DNA of 64,000 nt. Source: WVXP01 sp964348095. Lineage in GTDB: Bacteria > Desulfobacterota > BSN033 > WVXP01. The stretch lies in NCBI GenBank assembly GCA_964348095.1, contig CAYGBK010000129.1:26665-90664 (forward strand). The letters run 5' to 3'. Both the position numbers and the translations under genes were made by a program. Every line of letters starts with the position of its first letter. Position 1 is the stretch's first letter. The notes under the pieces were generated by a model that saw nothing but the letters and a program-made list of their open reading frames with translations, made no database searches and had not been told where the DNA came from. Of this stretch, positions 44,724 to 53,387 are shown piece by piece.

Positions 44724-44753
44724 ATTATACAGAAACCATCCGAGAGATTTCAA
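44724..44753 (-). promoter_or_regulatory. Promoter of the act-cco operon
   Basis: On the minus strand, TTGAAA (44748-44753) and a perfect -10 TATAAT (44724-44729) are 18 bases apart. The leader to actB is about 17-20 bases and holds the AAGGGG ribosome binding site. No obvious inverted repeat for an operator overlaps it. Only short gaps follow through the block, so this may drive the whole run. Confidence 0.65.
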
Positions 44754-45003
44754 GAGAATTCTGTCGGAAGGTTCCAGAATCCTAAAACCAGGGATCTCTA
44801 CCACGCTTATTCTTCACAAGGATTTTGAATCTCCCAATGGGACTCTCACATCACTTGGCGGTCCTGCCCCGGTCAACCCCCCTTTCGATACAAAACACGA
44901 CAACCACAGAACGTCTGCCCCTGCTTGCACAGACGTCCCTGACATGGACGTCCACAAAGCTCCTGACACTCCAGAACGCTTATGGGGGCTCCCAAACTCT
45001 CAA
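44754..45003. other. Intergenic region above the act promoter
   Basis: About 250 bases between the act promoter and the antiporter's 3' end. No gene seen; GACGTCC recurs twice around 44930-44955 with no further structure. Confidence 0.4.
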
Positions 45004-46251
45004 TTACCGCTGCTTTTCGGTCCATACCTGACAGAAATTGGCCTTTTCATCCGGCAGGCAGGTCCGCAACACAGCCCATCTCAGCGTCAGGGGAGCCATA
45101 AGTGTTGTCACAAAGGCCATGAATATGAGAGCCGAGAATTGGCTCTGAGTCAGCAGAGGCTCCGGTATAGCGCCTCCCGCCATCAAATCGTTGCTCAACC
45201 TGATCACCACAGAAGCGACGACCAATTCGACGGCACCGCGACTGTTCATCCCAAATCCGACTATTGCCGATTCCCAACGGTTGTGGCCGAAGGCGACAAG
45301 ACCTAGTCCGCAACCGAGCAGTTTACCCAGCACGGCCACCGCTGTGAGGATAACCATGAAAAATATGGCCGCCCAGTCATAGGAGAGATGGAGATGGAAG
45401 GACAGAGACGCAAAGAAAATTGGTAATAGGAAACCATAACTGAGACCGAAAAAACGATCGCTGATGACACTGTAGATTCTTTCGTCCATAATTTCTTCTC
45501 TCACAAACTGGCCGGCCAAAAAAGCGCCTATAACGAGGTGAAGCCCTGCGAGTTCAGCGAGGTAGCCCATAACGAAGGCAGCCACAATGGCGAATGTGAA
45601 TGCCTTTGCGTCGCGGTCATGCAACCGTCGGGTGAACTTTGGGACGACAAAGTGTCCGATGAAGATGGTGAGGCCAAAAAAGGCCACGACCTTGAAAAGA
45701 ATCTTCGATAGGTTCAAGAGGTCCACTGCCCCCGTCTTGGCAAGCCCGAGAAGAACCGACAGGGCAATCAAGGATAGAATATCATCGGCGATAGCGGCTC
45801 CAATGATGATGTGCCCAAGCTTGGTCTTGCTAATCGCCATGGAATGGAGGATCACACTGTTGACCGCAATGGCAGTGATCGAAATCCCCATCCCGATAAA
45901 AAGGGATTGAAATACGGTTCCTCCAAATAGCCTCGCGGTAAAGTACCCAAGGAGAAAAGGGAGGACAAATCCCCCCAGGGCAACGCTGAGTGATGGCCAG
46001 ATGTGTTCCAGGAGTTCTTTGGGGTCCATTTCAATGCCGGTATAAAACATGACAAAGAAGATCCCCAAATCAGCCATGAGTTCGATCGGGGGGGAGGGAC
46101 TAACGATCCCCAAAAGGGGAGGTCCAAGAATCAGTCCAGCGAGCAGTTCACCGAGCATGAATGGAAGGCCAAAGCGAGCGAACACCCATCCGAGAAACCA
46201 GGCGACGATCAGTATCGAAAGGATACTAAGAATAAGTTGGCTCGTGATCAT
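45004..46251 (-). CDS. CPA2-family cation:proton antiporter (Kef-type)
   Basis: 415 residues with about 12-13 membrane helices of the monovalent cation:proton antiporter-2 type. Family motifs are LGELLAGLILGPPLLG near the N-terminus and AAIADDILSLIALSVLLG (the ion-binding Asp pair) mid-protein. It lacks the C-terminal RCK/TrkA domain of KefB/C, so regulation by nucleotides is not expected. The substrate could be K+ or Na+. No neighbour clarifies its role; the gene is monocistronic by spacing. Confidence 0.9.
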   Translation of the reverse strand: MITSQLILSILSILIVAWFLGWVFARFGLPFMLGELLAGLILGPPLLGIVSPSPPIELMADLGIFFVMFYTGIEMDPKELLEHIWPSLSVALGGFVLPFLLGYFTARLFGGTVFQSLFIGMGISITAIAVNSVILHSMAISKTKLGHIIIGAAIADDILSLIALSVLLGLAKTGAVDLLNLSKILFKVVAFFGLTIFIGHFVVPKFTRRLHDRDAKAFTFAIVAAFVMGYLAELAGLHLVIGAFLAGQFVREEIMDERIYSVISDRFFGLSYGFLLPIFFASLSFHLHLSYDWAAIFFMVILTAVAVLGKLLGCGLGLVAFGHNRWESAIVGFGMNSRGAVELVVASVVIRLSNDLMAGGAIPEPLLTQSQFSALIFMAFVTTLMAPLTLRWAVLRTCLPDEKANFCQVWTEKQR

Positions 46252-46434
46252 TGGAGGTACCCCTCAACGGGATGTTTCGTGTCTTCTAATCTGGCATCAT
46301 GGATCTCCATTTACTGCCACAGCGATCTGTGGTGGAGATCCGAAAAACGGCGTTCTCAGGTGCTATCGCGCTCGCAATGGCATGATAGTTTTCTGGAACA
46401 CGGAGCTGAGATTGATTTTCTCTGAATGCCGCTT

Positions 46435-47334
46435 TCAGGTCAACAGATTTCTTAGGGCTTCTTCAAGTTGTGGATAGCGGAAAGAGAAACCGCTTTCTAC
46501 CAGCCTTTTGGGAATGACCCGTTGACCTTTGAGAATCACCGAACCAAACTCTCCGAGGACAAGCCGAATCATGAAGGCCGGTGCTGGCATCCAAGATGGG
46601 CGACGAAGGACGCTACCGAGGGTTCCGGCAAAATCACGGTTCCGCGCAGGGTGAGGGGAGGTCACGTTGAAAGGACCCGTGAGGGTGGGAGTCTCCGACA
46701 GGTAGATAAAGGCCTCGACGAGGTCGGCCATATGAATCCACGAAAGCCACTGGGTACCACTTCCTAAGGGTCCCCCCACGAACCACCGAAAAGGGGTAAC
46801 CATCTGTGAAAGAGCGCCCCCTCCTCGGCCCAAGACGATACCGAACCGGGTGATTATCACCCGAATTCCTTTCTGTTGGGCTTTCATCGCCTCAGACTCC
46901 CAGTCCCGTCCTAGGGTCGCAAGGAAATCGGTTCCCGCCGGGGAAGACTCGTCGAGCTCCTCGTCCTCATGAAAACCGTAATAGCCGACGGCAGAGGTGC
47001 TAAAAAGCGTTTTGCCATCATTCGCGGGGATCGCGTCGACGAGGTTACGGGTAGTCAGAATCCGACTGTCCCGAATGCGTCTTTTGAGCTCCTCGGTCCA
47101 ACGTCCAAAGAGGGAAACCCCCGCCAAATTGATAAAAGCATCATGTTTTGGAACGGCCTCCTGCCACGGGCCGGGCTGGGTTGGATCGCCTTCGATATAC
47201 TGTATCTCTTCAACCGAATTTCGGTGCTGTGGCATCCTTCTTGTTAAAATGCTCACCTGATGGCCTTTTTGGATCAAGCGAGGACACAGATGACTCCCAA
47301 CAAACCCCGTTCCTCCGGTAACAAATATCTTCAC
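46435..47334 (-). CDS. TIGR01777 family NAD-dependent epimerase-like protein
   Basis: 299 residues, extended SDR fold: NAD motif FVTGGTGFVGSHLCPRL, then NLAGVSLFGRWTEELK, RDSRILTTRNLVDAI and STSAVGYYGFHEDEELDE, which are specific to the TIGR01777 group (YfcH/SulA-like), and the C-terminal DUF1731 segment. The reaction is unknown. The start is GTG at 47334 with GGAGGTG 7 bases upstream. Confidence 0.9.
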   Translation of the reverse strand: MKIFVTGGTGFVGSHLCPRLIQKGHQVSILTRRMPQHRNSVEEIQYIEGDPTQPGPWQEAVPKHDAFINLAGVSLFGRWTEELKRRIRDSRILTTRNLVDAIPANDGKTLFSTSAVGYYGFHEDEELDESSPAGTDFLATLGRDWESEAMKAQQKGIRVIITRFGIVLGRGGGALSQMVTPFRWFVGGPLGSGTQWLSWIHMADLVEAFIYLSETPTLTGPFNVTSPHPARNRDFAGTLGSVLRRPSWMPAPAFMIRLVLGEFGSVILKGQRVIPKRLVESGFSFRYPQLEEALRNLLT

Positions 47335-47495
47335 TATGTGACACCTCCATTACACCCTTATATTTATATATTTATCTCAAACCGGCCCCCTGTCGCAACC
47401 TCTCCTAGGCAGTTGACATGCATGGCCCATCCAGCTAGAATCATGCGGGTTTTTTGGGGGCCCATCGCGAGGGGCGTGCAAAAGGAAAGGGTATC

Positions 47496-48434
47496 ATGAA
47501 TAGCATCTCTCTTCCAAATCCTTCGACACTCACCCGGCTAAAGCTTTTTCTCGCCCTCTCTCGGACCCCCCATGGTCTGCTGGACTTGGCCACACCTGCC
47601 TTGGGGGCTCTCCTCTGGCTCGGAACACTTCCGCCTCCCCATGTCACTGCGTTGGGTCTTCTGACAGCCTTTGCAGGATACACGGCCGTGTACGCGTTGA
47701 ACGACCTCGTCGACTTACGGGTGGATCGAAAAACAGTCCGGCAGAGCGGCACTGATGATCGGGAGGGTGACCTAGACGCGGTGTTCGTGCGCCACCCCAT
47801 GGCCCAGGGGCTGATGAGTTTCAAGGAGGGCATGTGCTGGTCCCTTTTCTGGGCTATCCTGGCGTTGGTCGGGGCTTACCTGTTGAATCCTATCTGTGCC
47901 CTTATCTTCATCATCGGCTGCGCTCTGGAGGCTATTTATTGCCTTTTATTGGACGTCAGCCACTTTCGCACGCTCGTGAGCGGCGTGGTCAAAACGTCCG
48001 GAGGGATAGCCGCCGCATTTGCCGTGGATCCTAATCCGTCCCTCCTCTTTTTGACTACCCTTTTTCTGTGGCTTTTTTTCTGGGAAATTGGAGGCCAGAA
48101 TGTCCCCAACGATTGGCACGATTTAGAAGAAGACAAATGGTCTCAAGCCAAAACCATTCCGGTCAGATATGGGCCTCGGGGGGCGAGTGTCATCATTCTG
48201 GGTTCCCTAGTCCTTAGCGTGGGACTCAGTGCGCTTCTATTCTCCCTTGCCCCTCTCAGGCCACCCCTCCCCTTCAGCGTTGCGGCAGTGGGTGCAGGCC
48301 TTTATTTACTTCTCATTCCCGCCTTTCGGCTCTACCGGACTAAATCCCGACTCCACGCGTCAGGTCTTTTCAATAAGGCCAGCTACTATCCCATAACCTT
48401 GCTCCTCATCGTCCTATTCAGTTTATTGGCCTAG
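47496..48434 (+). CDS. UbiA family prenyltransferase
   Basis: 312 residues with about nine membrane helices. The first Asp-rich motif is YALNDLVDLRVDRK (NDxxDxxxD), the second is QNVPNDWHDLEED, between them the UbiA fold. Members attach prenyl chains to quinone or heme precursors; the substrate is not fixed here. The ATG at 47496 with GGAAAGGG 5 bases upstream is preferred to a frame starting 14 codons earlier. MenG and geranylgeranyl-reductase-type genes in the window fit a quinone role. Confidence 0.85.
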   Translation: MNSISLPNPSTLTRLKLFLALSRTPHGLLDLATPALGALLWLGTLPPPHVTALGLLTAFAGYTAVYALNDLVDLRVDRKTVRQSGTDDREGDLDAVFVRHPMAQGLMSFKEGMCWSLFWAILALVGAYLLNPICALIFIIGCALEAIYCLLLDVSHFRTLVSGVVKTSGGIAAAFAVDPNPSLLFLTTLFLWLFFWEIGGQNVPNDWHDLEEDKWSQAKTIPVRYGPRGASVIILGSLVLSVGLSALLFSLAPLRPPLPFSVAAVGAGLYLLLIPAFRLYRTKSRLHASGLFNKASYYPITLLLIVLFSLLA

Positions 48435-48559
48435 CACCCAGGGGAGGCTGAAGCAGATGCTTGGGAACTTGATCTCACAGAGGGAAGAGAGTTAAGGTTT
48501 AGGAGATGAGGGTCTATTCGCATCACAAATGAGGCTAAACAAAGGAGTTGAGATCGCCT

Positions 48560-49279
48560 ATGGAAAAGAAGAAGATGGGTTTAAAGGAGCTCTCAGAATG
48601 TGATGGAGGGGACGACAAACCCGCCCACATCGCATATAAGGGTAAAGTTTACGATGTCAGCAAAAGCAAGCTATGGCCCGGGGGCGTTCACATGGAGCGT
48701 CACCACGCCGGATGCGACCTATCACCGGCTATGGACGCTGCCCCTCATGGTCCGGAGGTACTGGAGCGAATTCCAGAAGTAGGCCTTTTGACGTCCAGAA
48801 GACCTCCAGCTCGGCCCATGCCGAAGGGTTTGTCGAGGATTCTCAAGCGCTTTCCCATTCTCAAGCGCCACCCACATCCGTCGGTCGTCCACTTCCCCAT
48901 TGTCTTTTTCTTTTCCGCCCCTCTCTTCAGTAGCCTCTTCCTGATCACGGCGATCAAGGCTTTCGAGTTCACGGCGCTACACTGTCTGGGAGGCGGGATT
49001 CTTTTTATGCCTCCTGCAATCGTCACCGGGTTTTTCACGTGGTGGTTGAACTACTTCGCAAAACCCATGAGACCTGTGACTATCAAAATCATACTCTCCT
49101 TCGTCTTGATGGCTGCCTCTGTAGGTGCTTTCGTCTGGCGTTTAATGGTTCCTGATGTTCTAACATCTTTTCAAACTGCGAGCGCCGTCTATTTCTTACT
49201 TGTCTTATCCCTTATTCCATTGGTGACCATTATCGGATGGCTGGGGGGGTTGATGACTTTCCCTGTGGAACGGGACTAG
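48560..49279 (+). CDS. Cytochrome b5-like heme-binding domain fused to DUF2231 membrane domain
   Basis: 239 residues. The N-terminal part has the small cytochrome b5-like signature: ELSECDGGDDKPAHIAYKGK, VYDVSKSKLWPGGVH and RHHAGCDL, with likely heme ligands His in the GGVHMERHHAG segment and APHGPEVLE. After a linker, four membrane helices (from about residue 115, HPSVVHFPIVFFFSAPLFSS) form a DUF2231 domain. The two are usually separate proteins, so this is a fusion that could put a heme at a membrane redox unit. The ATG at 48560 follows AAAGGAG by 12 bases; a TTG at 48548 is the alternative. Confidence 0.75.
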   Translation: MEKKKMGLKELSECDGGDDKPAHIAYKGKVYDVSKSKLWPGGVHMERHHAGCDLSPAMDAAPHGPEVLERIPEVGLLTSRRPPARPMPKGLSRILKRFPILKRHPHPSVVHFPIVFFFSAPLFSSLFLITAIKAFEFTALHCLGGGILFMPPAIVTGFFTWWLNYFAKPMRPVTIKIILSFVLMAASVGAFVWRLMVPDVLTSFQTASAVYFLLVLSLIPLVTIIGWLGGLMTFPVERD

Positions 49280-49315
49280 GCGATCTGTTTTCCTTCCGCA
49301 TAGATTCCTAGAGAT

Positions 49316-49637
49316 TCAACCTGCTCCTGATTGAGACGGCGGAGGGAAATACTGTTCACCTCCCTGCTGGCACCCCAACTTATAAACCGACCTTTTCGAA
49401 AATGAGAAGTAACTTGCGAGCACGTTCTGGTCCATAAAAGGATACAACTCCTCCCAGTCGTATATGCCCCCCGGTTTTCCGGACTCTTGCGATCTCAGTG
49501 AGATCCCCCCGCCAATGGAATGGGTGAGGAAAAAGGCCAAAACCGGAGACAGCATCCATTACGCTGTTCCAAAAGAAGGGTCTCCCCTGACACTGCCGGG
49601 CAGGATGATTCTTAGAGATTTGGCTCTGGATGATCAC
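49316..49637 (-). pseudogene. Frameshifted methyltransferase remnant
   Basis: Minus-strand sequence reads VSGFGLFPHPFHWRGDLTEI ARVRK and then loses sense. Removing one A from the AAAA run (plus 49475-49478) gives the class I methyltransferase motif RKPGG and a continuation GIYDWEELYPFMDQ to a stop at 49316. It lies next to UbiE, whose KPGG motif is similar, and looks like the end of a decayed relative with the N-terminal SAM loop missing. Confidence 0.45.
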
Positions 49638-49692
49638 TCGGATCGGGTTGCCGACCCTCTACCCCTCGGCTCGGTTTAGCTTCATCGAGTCC

Positions 49693-50469
49693 TCACCCTT
49701 TTATCGCCAGATAGACAAAGGCAATGCCATTGGACAACTTCTTTCGGATGACCTTGGCGAATCCGTTTTCGTGGAGGGTGGCCGTTAGCTCTTCTGGCAG
49801 AGGAAACATCCGAATGGATTCGGGGAGGTAGGTATAGGCCGCCCAAGACCCAACCAGGATTCTGCCAACCACCGGCATGATGGAGAAGGAATACAAATCA
49901 TAGAGACGTCGAAACCATGGGGCAGTTGGAATCGAGAATTCCAGACACATCAGCTTTCCTCCGGGTTTCAGTATTCGGTGTATCTCCTGAAATCCCCGAT
50001 CGATATGCGTCAAATTCCTGATGCCAAACCCAACCATAGCCGCATCGAAACACCGGTCTTCAACCGCAATCGCTTCCGCATCCCCCTGGACGTAGATGAT
50101 TCTCTCGCTAAGAGAGGCTCTGGCGATCTTCGACCTGCCTGCATCCATCATCGGCCGATTAAAGTCATACAAGAATACTCGACCTGAGTCGTCCACAGCC
50201 CTGGCTGCCAGTATGGCGAGATCTCCGGTTCCACCGCAGACGTCGATGACCCAATCTCCCGGTCTCAATCCTAACATCTTCAGGGCATTTCGCTTCCAGT
50301 AATGATGAAGACCAAAGCTCAGAATCGTGTTCCCGAGATCGTAATTGGCAGCTACAGTGTCAAAATGACGTTGAACTAATTTGGATTTTTCGGCCTCGGT
50401 AACCGGTCGATATCCGAAATAGACCACTTTTCTTCGATTCGTCAAGTCCTGGGACGGTCGTTCCATCAT
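49693..50469 (-). CDS. ubiE: Demethylmenaquinone methyltransferase (UbiE/MenG family)
   Basis: 258 residues from the ATG at 50469 (AGGG about 6 bases upstream); other in-frame starts at 50523 and TTG 50586 are less likely. Class I methyltransferase with family signatures: VQRHFDTVAANYDLGNTILS, VIDVCGGTGDLAIL (SAM loop), GFGIRNLTHIDRGF and RILKPGGKLMCLEFS. It would carry out the last C-methylation of menaquinone or ubiquinone; with no ubiquinone-specific gene seen, menaquinone is favoured. Confidence 0.93.
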   Translation of the reverse strand: MMERPSQDLTNRRKVVYFGYRPVTEAEKSKLVQRHFDTVAANYDLGNTILSFGLHHYWKRNALKMLGLRPGDWVIDVCGGTGDLAILAARAVDDSGRVFLYDFNRPMMDAGRSKIARASLSERIIYVQGDAEAIAVEDRCFDAAMVGFGIRNLTHIDRGFQEIHRILKPGGKLMCLEFSIPTAPWFRRLYDLYSFSIMPVVGRILVGSWAAYTYLPESIRMFPLPEELTATLHENGFAKVIRKKLSNGIAFVYLAIKG

Positions 50470-50762
50470 CTTCGCCCTGTGTTCCGCCCGAGCGATTTGT
50501 CTTGTTGCTGAGGGAAGCGACATGGCGCCTGGCTGCCAATTCTCATTTCGTGTTCCCCTGTGCCGGAATAAGGGAAGCAGCGCCAACCTCGAAGAGAGGA
50601 TAACAAGGAGGTCCCGGATGTGTCAACGAGGGGCAATCACGGAAAACCGGAGCTCCCTTCGATCTTGACACTCACCCTGTCCTATTGATATCAGGTTTAA
50701 GAAAAACGGTCTTGAGAGAAGAATCAGCGGCGAGGGTCGGGGAAGAAAATGACCAATTAGGC

Positions 50763-50768
50763 TATAAT
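50763..50768 (+). promoter_or_regulatory. Possible -10 box for the threonine ammonia-lyase gene
   Basis: A perfect TATAAT lies 25 bases before the ATG at 50794. No good -35 box is found at the right distance, so this is a weak call. Confidence 0.3.
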
Positions 50769-50793
50769 AAAGGGAGTGAGGGGAGACTTCGAC

Positions 50794-52014
50794 ATGGTGA
50801 CACTCGGGGAGATAGAGAAGGCGAGGAATATGATTCGGGGAATGATCCATCCTACCCCCCTGCTGTTTTCCGATTCCATCAGCGCCATGGTGGGTCGAAA
50901 AGTCTATCTCAAGCTTGAGAACCTCCAAAAGGCGGGATCTTTCAAGATTCGAGGCGCCCTATACAAGATGTCGAAACTGGGGTCATCAGTTGGGAAAAAG
51001 GGGGTCATTGCGGTCTCGGCCGGCAACCATGCCCAGGGCGTGGCTCTGGCCGCAAATGGCCGTGGCATTCCTGCCACCATCGTCATGCCAGAATATGCAC
51101 CCTTATCCAAACAATTGGCGACAAAGAGCTACGGTGGGAGGGTTGTCCTCCATGGAGAGTCTTTTGCGGAGGCAGAAGCGTACGCGAAGAAACTAGAGAA
51201 GGATGGCTACACAATGATCCATCCTTATGACGACGAGGATATTATCTGCGGACAGGGGACCATCGGCCTTGAAATCATGGAGGCCCTTCCGAAGGTAGAG
51301 GCTGTCATCGTGCCGATCGGCGGTGGGGGTTGCATATCAGGGATTTCTACGGCAATCAAGTCGAAGAAACAGGGAGTTCAGCTTATCGGCGTGGAGGCTT
51401 CTGCGGCACCATCTGCATTTCTATCAAGAAAAAAAGGGAAAATCACCCCGGTCAACCCCGGCCCAACCATTGCCGATGGGATCGCCATAAAAACCGTTGG
51501 ACAGATCACGTTCCCCATCATTCAGCGCCACGTTGATGATATCATGACAGTAGAGGATGACGAAATCGCCGCGGCTATTCTGACATTGATTGAGCGTAAA
51601 AGAATAGTTGCCGAGGGAGCTGGAGCGGCTCCCCTTGCCGCTCTTTTGAAGGGAGGCCTTGATATCAAGGGGACCCATTGCGTGCTGTTAATTTGCGGGG
51701 GAAATATCGATGTGAACCTCATCGATCGTATCATCGGGCAGGGCCTCGCAAAAACAGGGCGAATCATCCGCTTTGCCGTCAATCTTAGAGATATTCCCGG
51801 TTCTCTTGCCAAACTTTCCCAAGTCATTTCGACCCAGAAGGCCAACGTACTCAACACCTATCACGATAGGACCTCCGCGGAGGTTCCCGTCGGAACCACC
51901 AAGGTCGTGATGGAGCTGGAGACTGCAGGATTCGATCATATCCAATCAGTTCTGAGAGCCTTGCGACAAGCGAAGTACGATGTAGAAACAGATCCGACAT
52001 GTCCGGTCGTGTGA
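50794..52014 (+). CDS. ilvA: Threonine ammonia-lyase with ACT domain
   Basis: 406 residues, catabolic/short biosynthetic type. The PLP Lys is in KAGSFKIRGALYKM, with the phosphate loop GGGGCISG, and SAGNHAQGVALAA as the Asn-containing substrate loop. A C-terminal ACT domain (from about 322, RFAVNLRDIPGSLAKLSQVI) suggests allosteric control. It converts L-threonine to 2-oxobutanoate and ammonia for isoleucine synthesis or degradation. The ATG at 50794 with GGGGAG about 9 bases upstream is preferred over a GTG at 50776. Confidence 0.93.
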   Translation: MVTLGEIEKARNMIRGMIHPTPLLFSDSISAMVGRKVYLKLENLQKAGSFKIRGALYKMSKLGSSVGKKGVIAVSAGNHAQGVALAANGRGIPATIVMPEYAPLSKQLATKSYGGRVVLHGESFAEAEAYAKKLEKDGYTMIHPYDDEDIICGQGTIGLEIMEALPKVEAVIVPIGGGGCISGISTAIKSKKQGVQLIGVEASAAPSAFLSRKKGKITPVNPGPTIADGIAIKTVGQITFPIIQRHVDDIMTVEDDEIAAAILTLIERKRIVAEGAGAAPLAALLKGGLDIKGTHCVLLICGGNIDVNLIDRIIGQGLAKTGRIIRFAVNLRDIPGSLAKLSQVISTQKANVLNTYHDRTSAEVPVGTTKVVMELETAGFDHIQSVLRALRQAKYDVETDPTCPVV

Positions 52015-52090
52015 TATGGGAAACTTGACAGGATGAGCATGGGAAGCCTACATTACGGATTGGACTGGTTAACAACCTGGGAGGCAGAAA

Positions 52091-52615
52091 ATGAATGACG
52101 TCATCAAAGCCATTCAAACCCGAAGAACCATAAGAAAATTCAAGCACCATCCGATACCGGATGAGACGCTCAATAAAATCCTCGATGCAGGTCGGTGGGC
52201 CCAATCTTTCAACAACGCGCAACCCTGGAGGTTTGTCGTCATTCAGGGGGATGAGACCAAGAGAAGGCTCAGCGACGAAGCTGGACGGAGCGTTTACTAC
52301 AGGGGGGTGATTGAGGCGCCCTTAACAATCGTCGTATGTGCAGACCCCATCCTAGAGCCCTCTCACTGGATTGAGGCCGCGTCGATAGCCCATCAGAATA
52401 TGGCACTCGCGGCGCACAGTCTCGGCCTGGGATCTTCATGGATCGGCGTCCTTAATAGCGAGTCGGAAGGATCAATCAAAAAGGTCCTCGGGATTCCTAA
52501 GAAAATTAGGGTGATCAGTCTAATGCCTGTGGGGGTTGCTGATGAGGAGCCCAAGAGAAACCGATGTTCCCTCGACGAGATCGTATATTATGAGCGATAC
52601 GGAGAAAGGGCATAG
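52091..52615 (+). CDS. Nitroreductase family flavoprotein
   Basis: 174 residues, FMN-binding nitroreductase fold: IQTRRTIRKFKHHPIPDETL at the N-terminus (FMN contacts), APSxxNxQPWxF-like SFNNAQPWRFVVIQ, SIAHQNMALAAHSLGLGSSW in the middle and VGVADEEPKRNR near the end. Substrate unknown; relatives reduce nitroaromatics, quinones or flavins. It follows ilvA by 76 bases on the same strand. Confidence 0.9.
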   Translation: MNDVIKAIQTRRTIRKFKHHPIPDETLNKILDAGRWAQSFNNAQPWRFVVIQGDETKRRLSDEAGRSVYYRGVIEAPLTIVVCADPILEPSHWIEAASIAHQNMALAAHSLGLGSSWIGVLNSESEGSIKKVLGIPKKIRVISLMPVGVADEEPKRNRCSLDEIVYYERYGERA

Positions 52616-52703
52616 CCATGTGGGAGGGTCGCCTCAACACACGGATGTGTGTTATTATGATGTGTAAGAGGATGATTTCTAATTAAGAAAGGGTGAATCT
52701 CAT

Positions 52704-53387
52704 ATGAAAACCAAAAAACTTTTGGATCTTTCCCCTCTCTTTGGGCTTCTATTTCTACTTTTTTTCTTCTTTGGTGTCTTTGATGAGATGCCAGCTCAGG
52801 CCCAGTCAGCCTCAGCATCCATAGACGACCAAGACGCCAGCGAGGCTCGGCGATTGACTGAGGCCCGCGAGGATGAAGATCGATCTGCAGATGGCCAGAC
52901 GTTTTACAAATGGGACGATGAGAACGGAGATCTCTACATCACAAACGATCTTGCAAAGGTTCCACAACGATTCAGAGATCACGTTGAAACCCTCCAATTT
53001 CAGCCCTTGCAGGAAGTTGGCCTTCGAGAGGAAGAAAGGTCAAAACCCGAAAGCATAGAGCCCCCCTCAAGCAGACCGATCGTGACCGACCGAGAAGGTG
53101 ATCTAGGAAGACAACGTGTTTCTGCAGAGCCATCCCCGTATAAGGAGATTCCTTTCGATAAATTTATACGAATCCAAATTGGGATGGATGAGGCTGAGGT
53201 CCTGTCTCGCCTCGGGTTCCCAAGCCTGGTAACGCCGAGTGATTACTTTGGGGGGTATCATCGAAAATACAGATCTCGTCTTATTAGGCTGATTTACTTG
53301 GGGAATAGAGATCTGAATGAGAAGACGACCGTCATAGAAATTCGGGACGGAAAAGTCGTCAACGTCGAGCGGATTTTTCCCTTCTAG
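52704..53387 (+). CDS. Exported DUF4124-like protein with SmpA/OmlA-like C-terminus
   Basis: 227 residues. A signal peptide (FGLLFLLFFFFGVFDEMPAQA) is followed by a DUF4124-type motif, TFYKWDDENGDLYITNDLAK, a linker, and a C-terminal segment RIQIGMDEAEVLSRLGFP, the GM-x-EAEVLxxLG pattern of SmpA/OmlA and DUF2845 proteins. Probably periplasmic; function unknown. Its 3' end overlaps the convergent aldehyde dehydrogenase gene by 4 bases. Confidence 0.75.
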   Translation: MKTKKLLDLSPLFGLLFLLFFFFGVFDEMPAQAQSASASIDDQDASEARRLTEAREDEDRSADGQTFYKWDDENGDLYITNDLAKVPQRFRDHVETLQFQPLQEVGLREEERSKPESIEPPSSRPIVTDREGDLGRQRVSAEPSPYKEIPFDKFIRIQIGMDEAEVLSRLGFPSLVTPSDYFGGYHRKYRSRLIRLIYLGNRDLNEKTTVIEIRDGKVVNVERIFPF

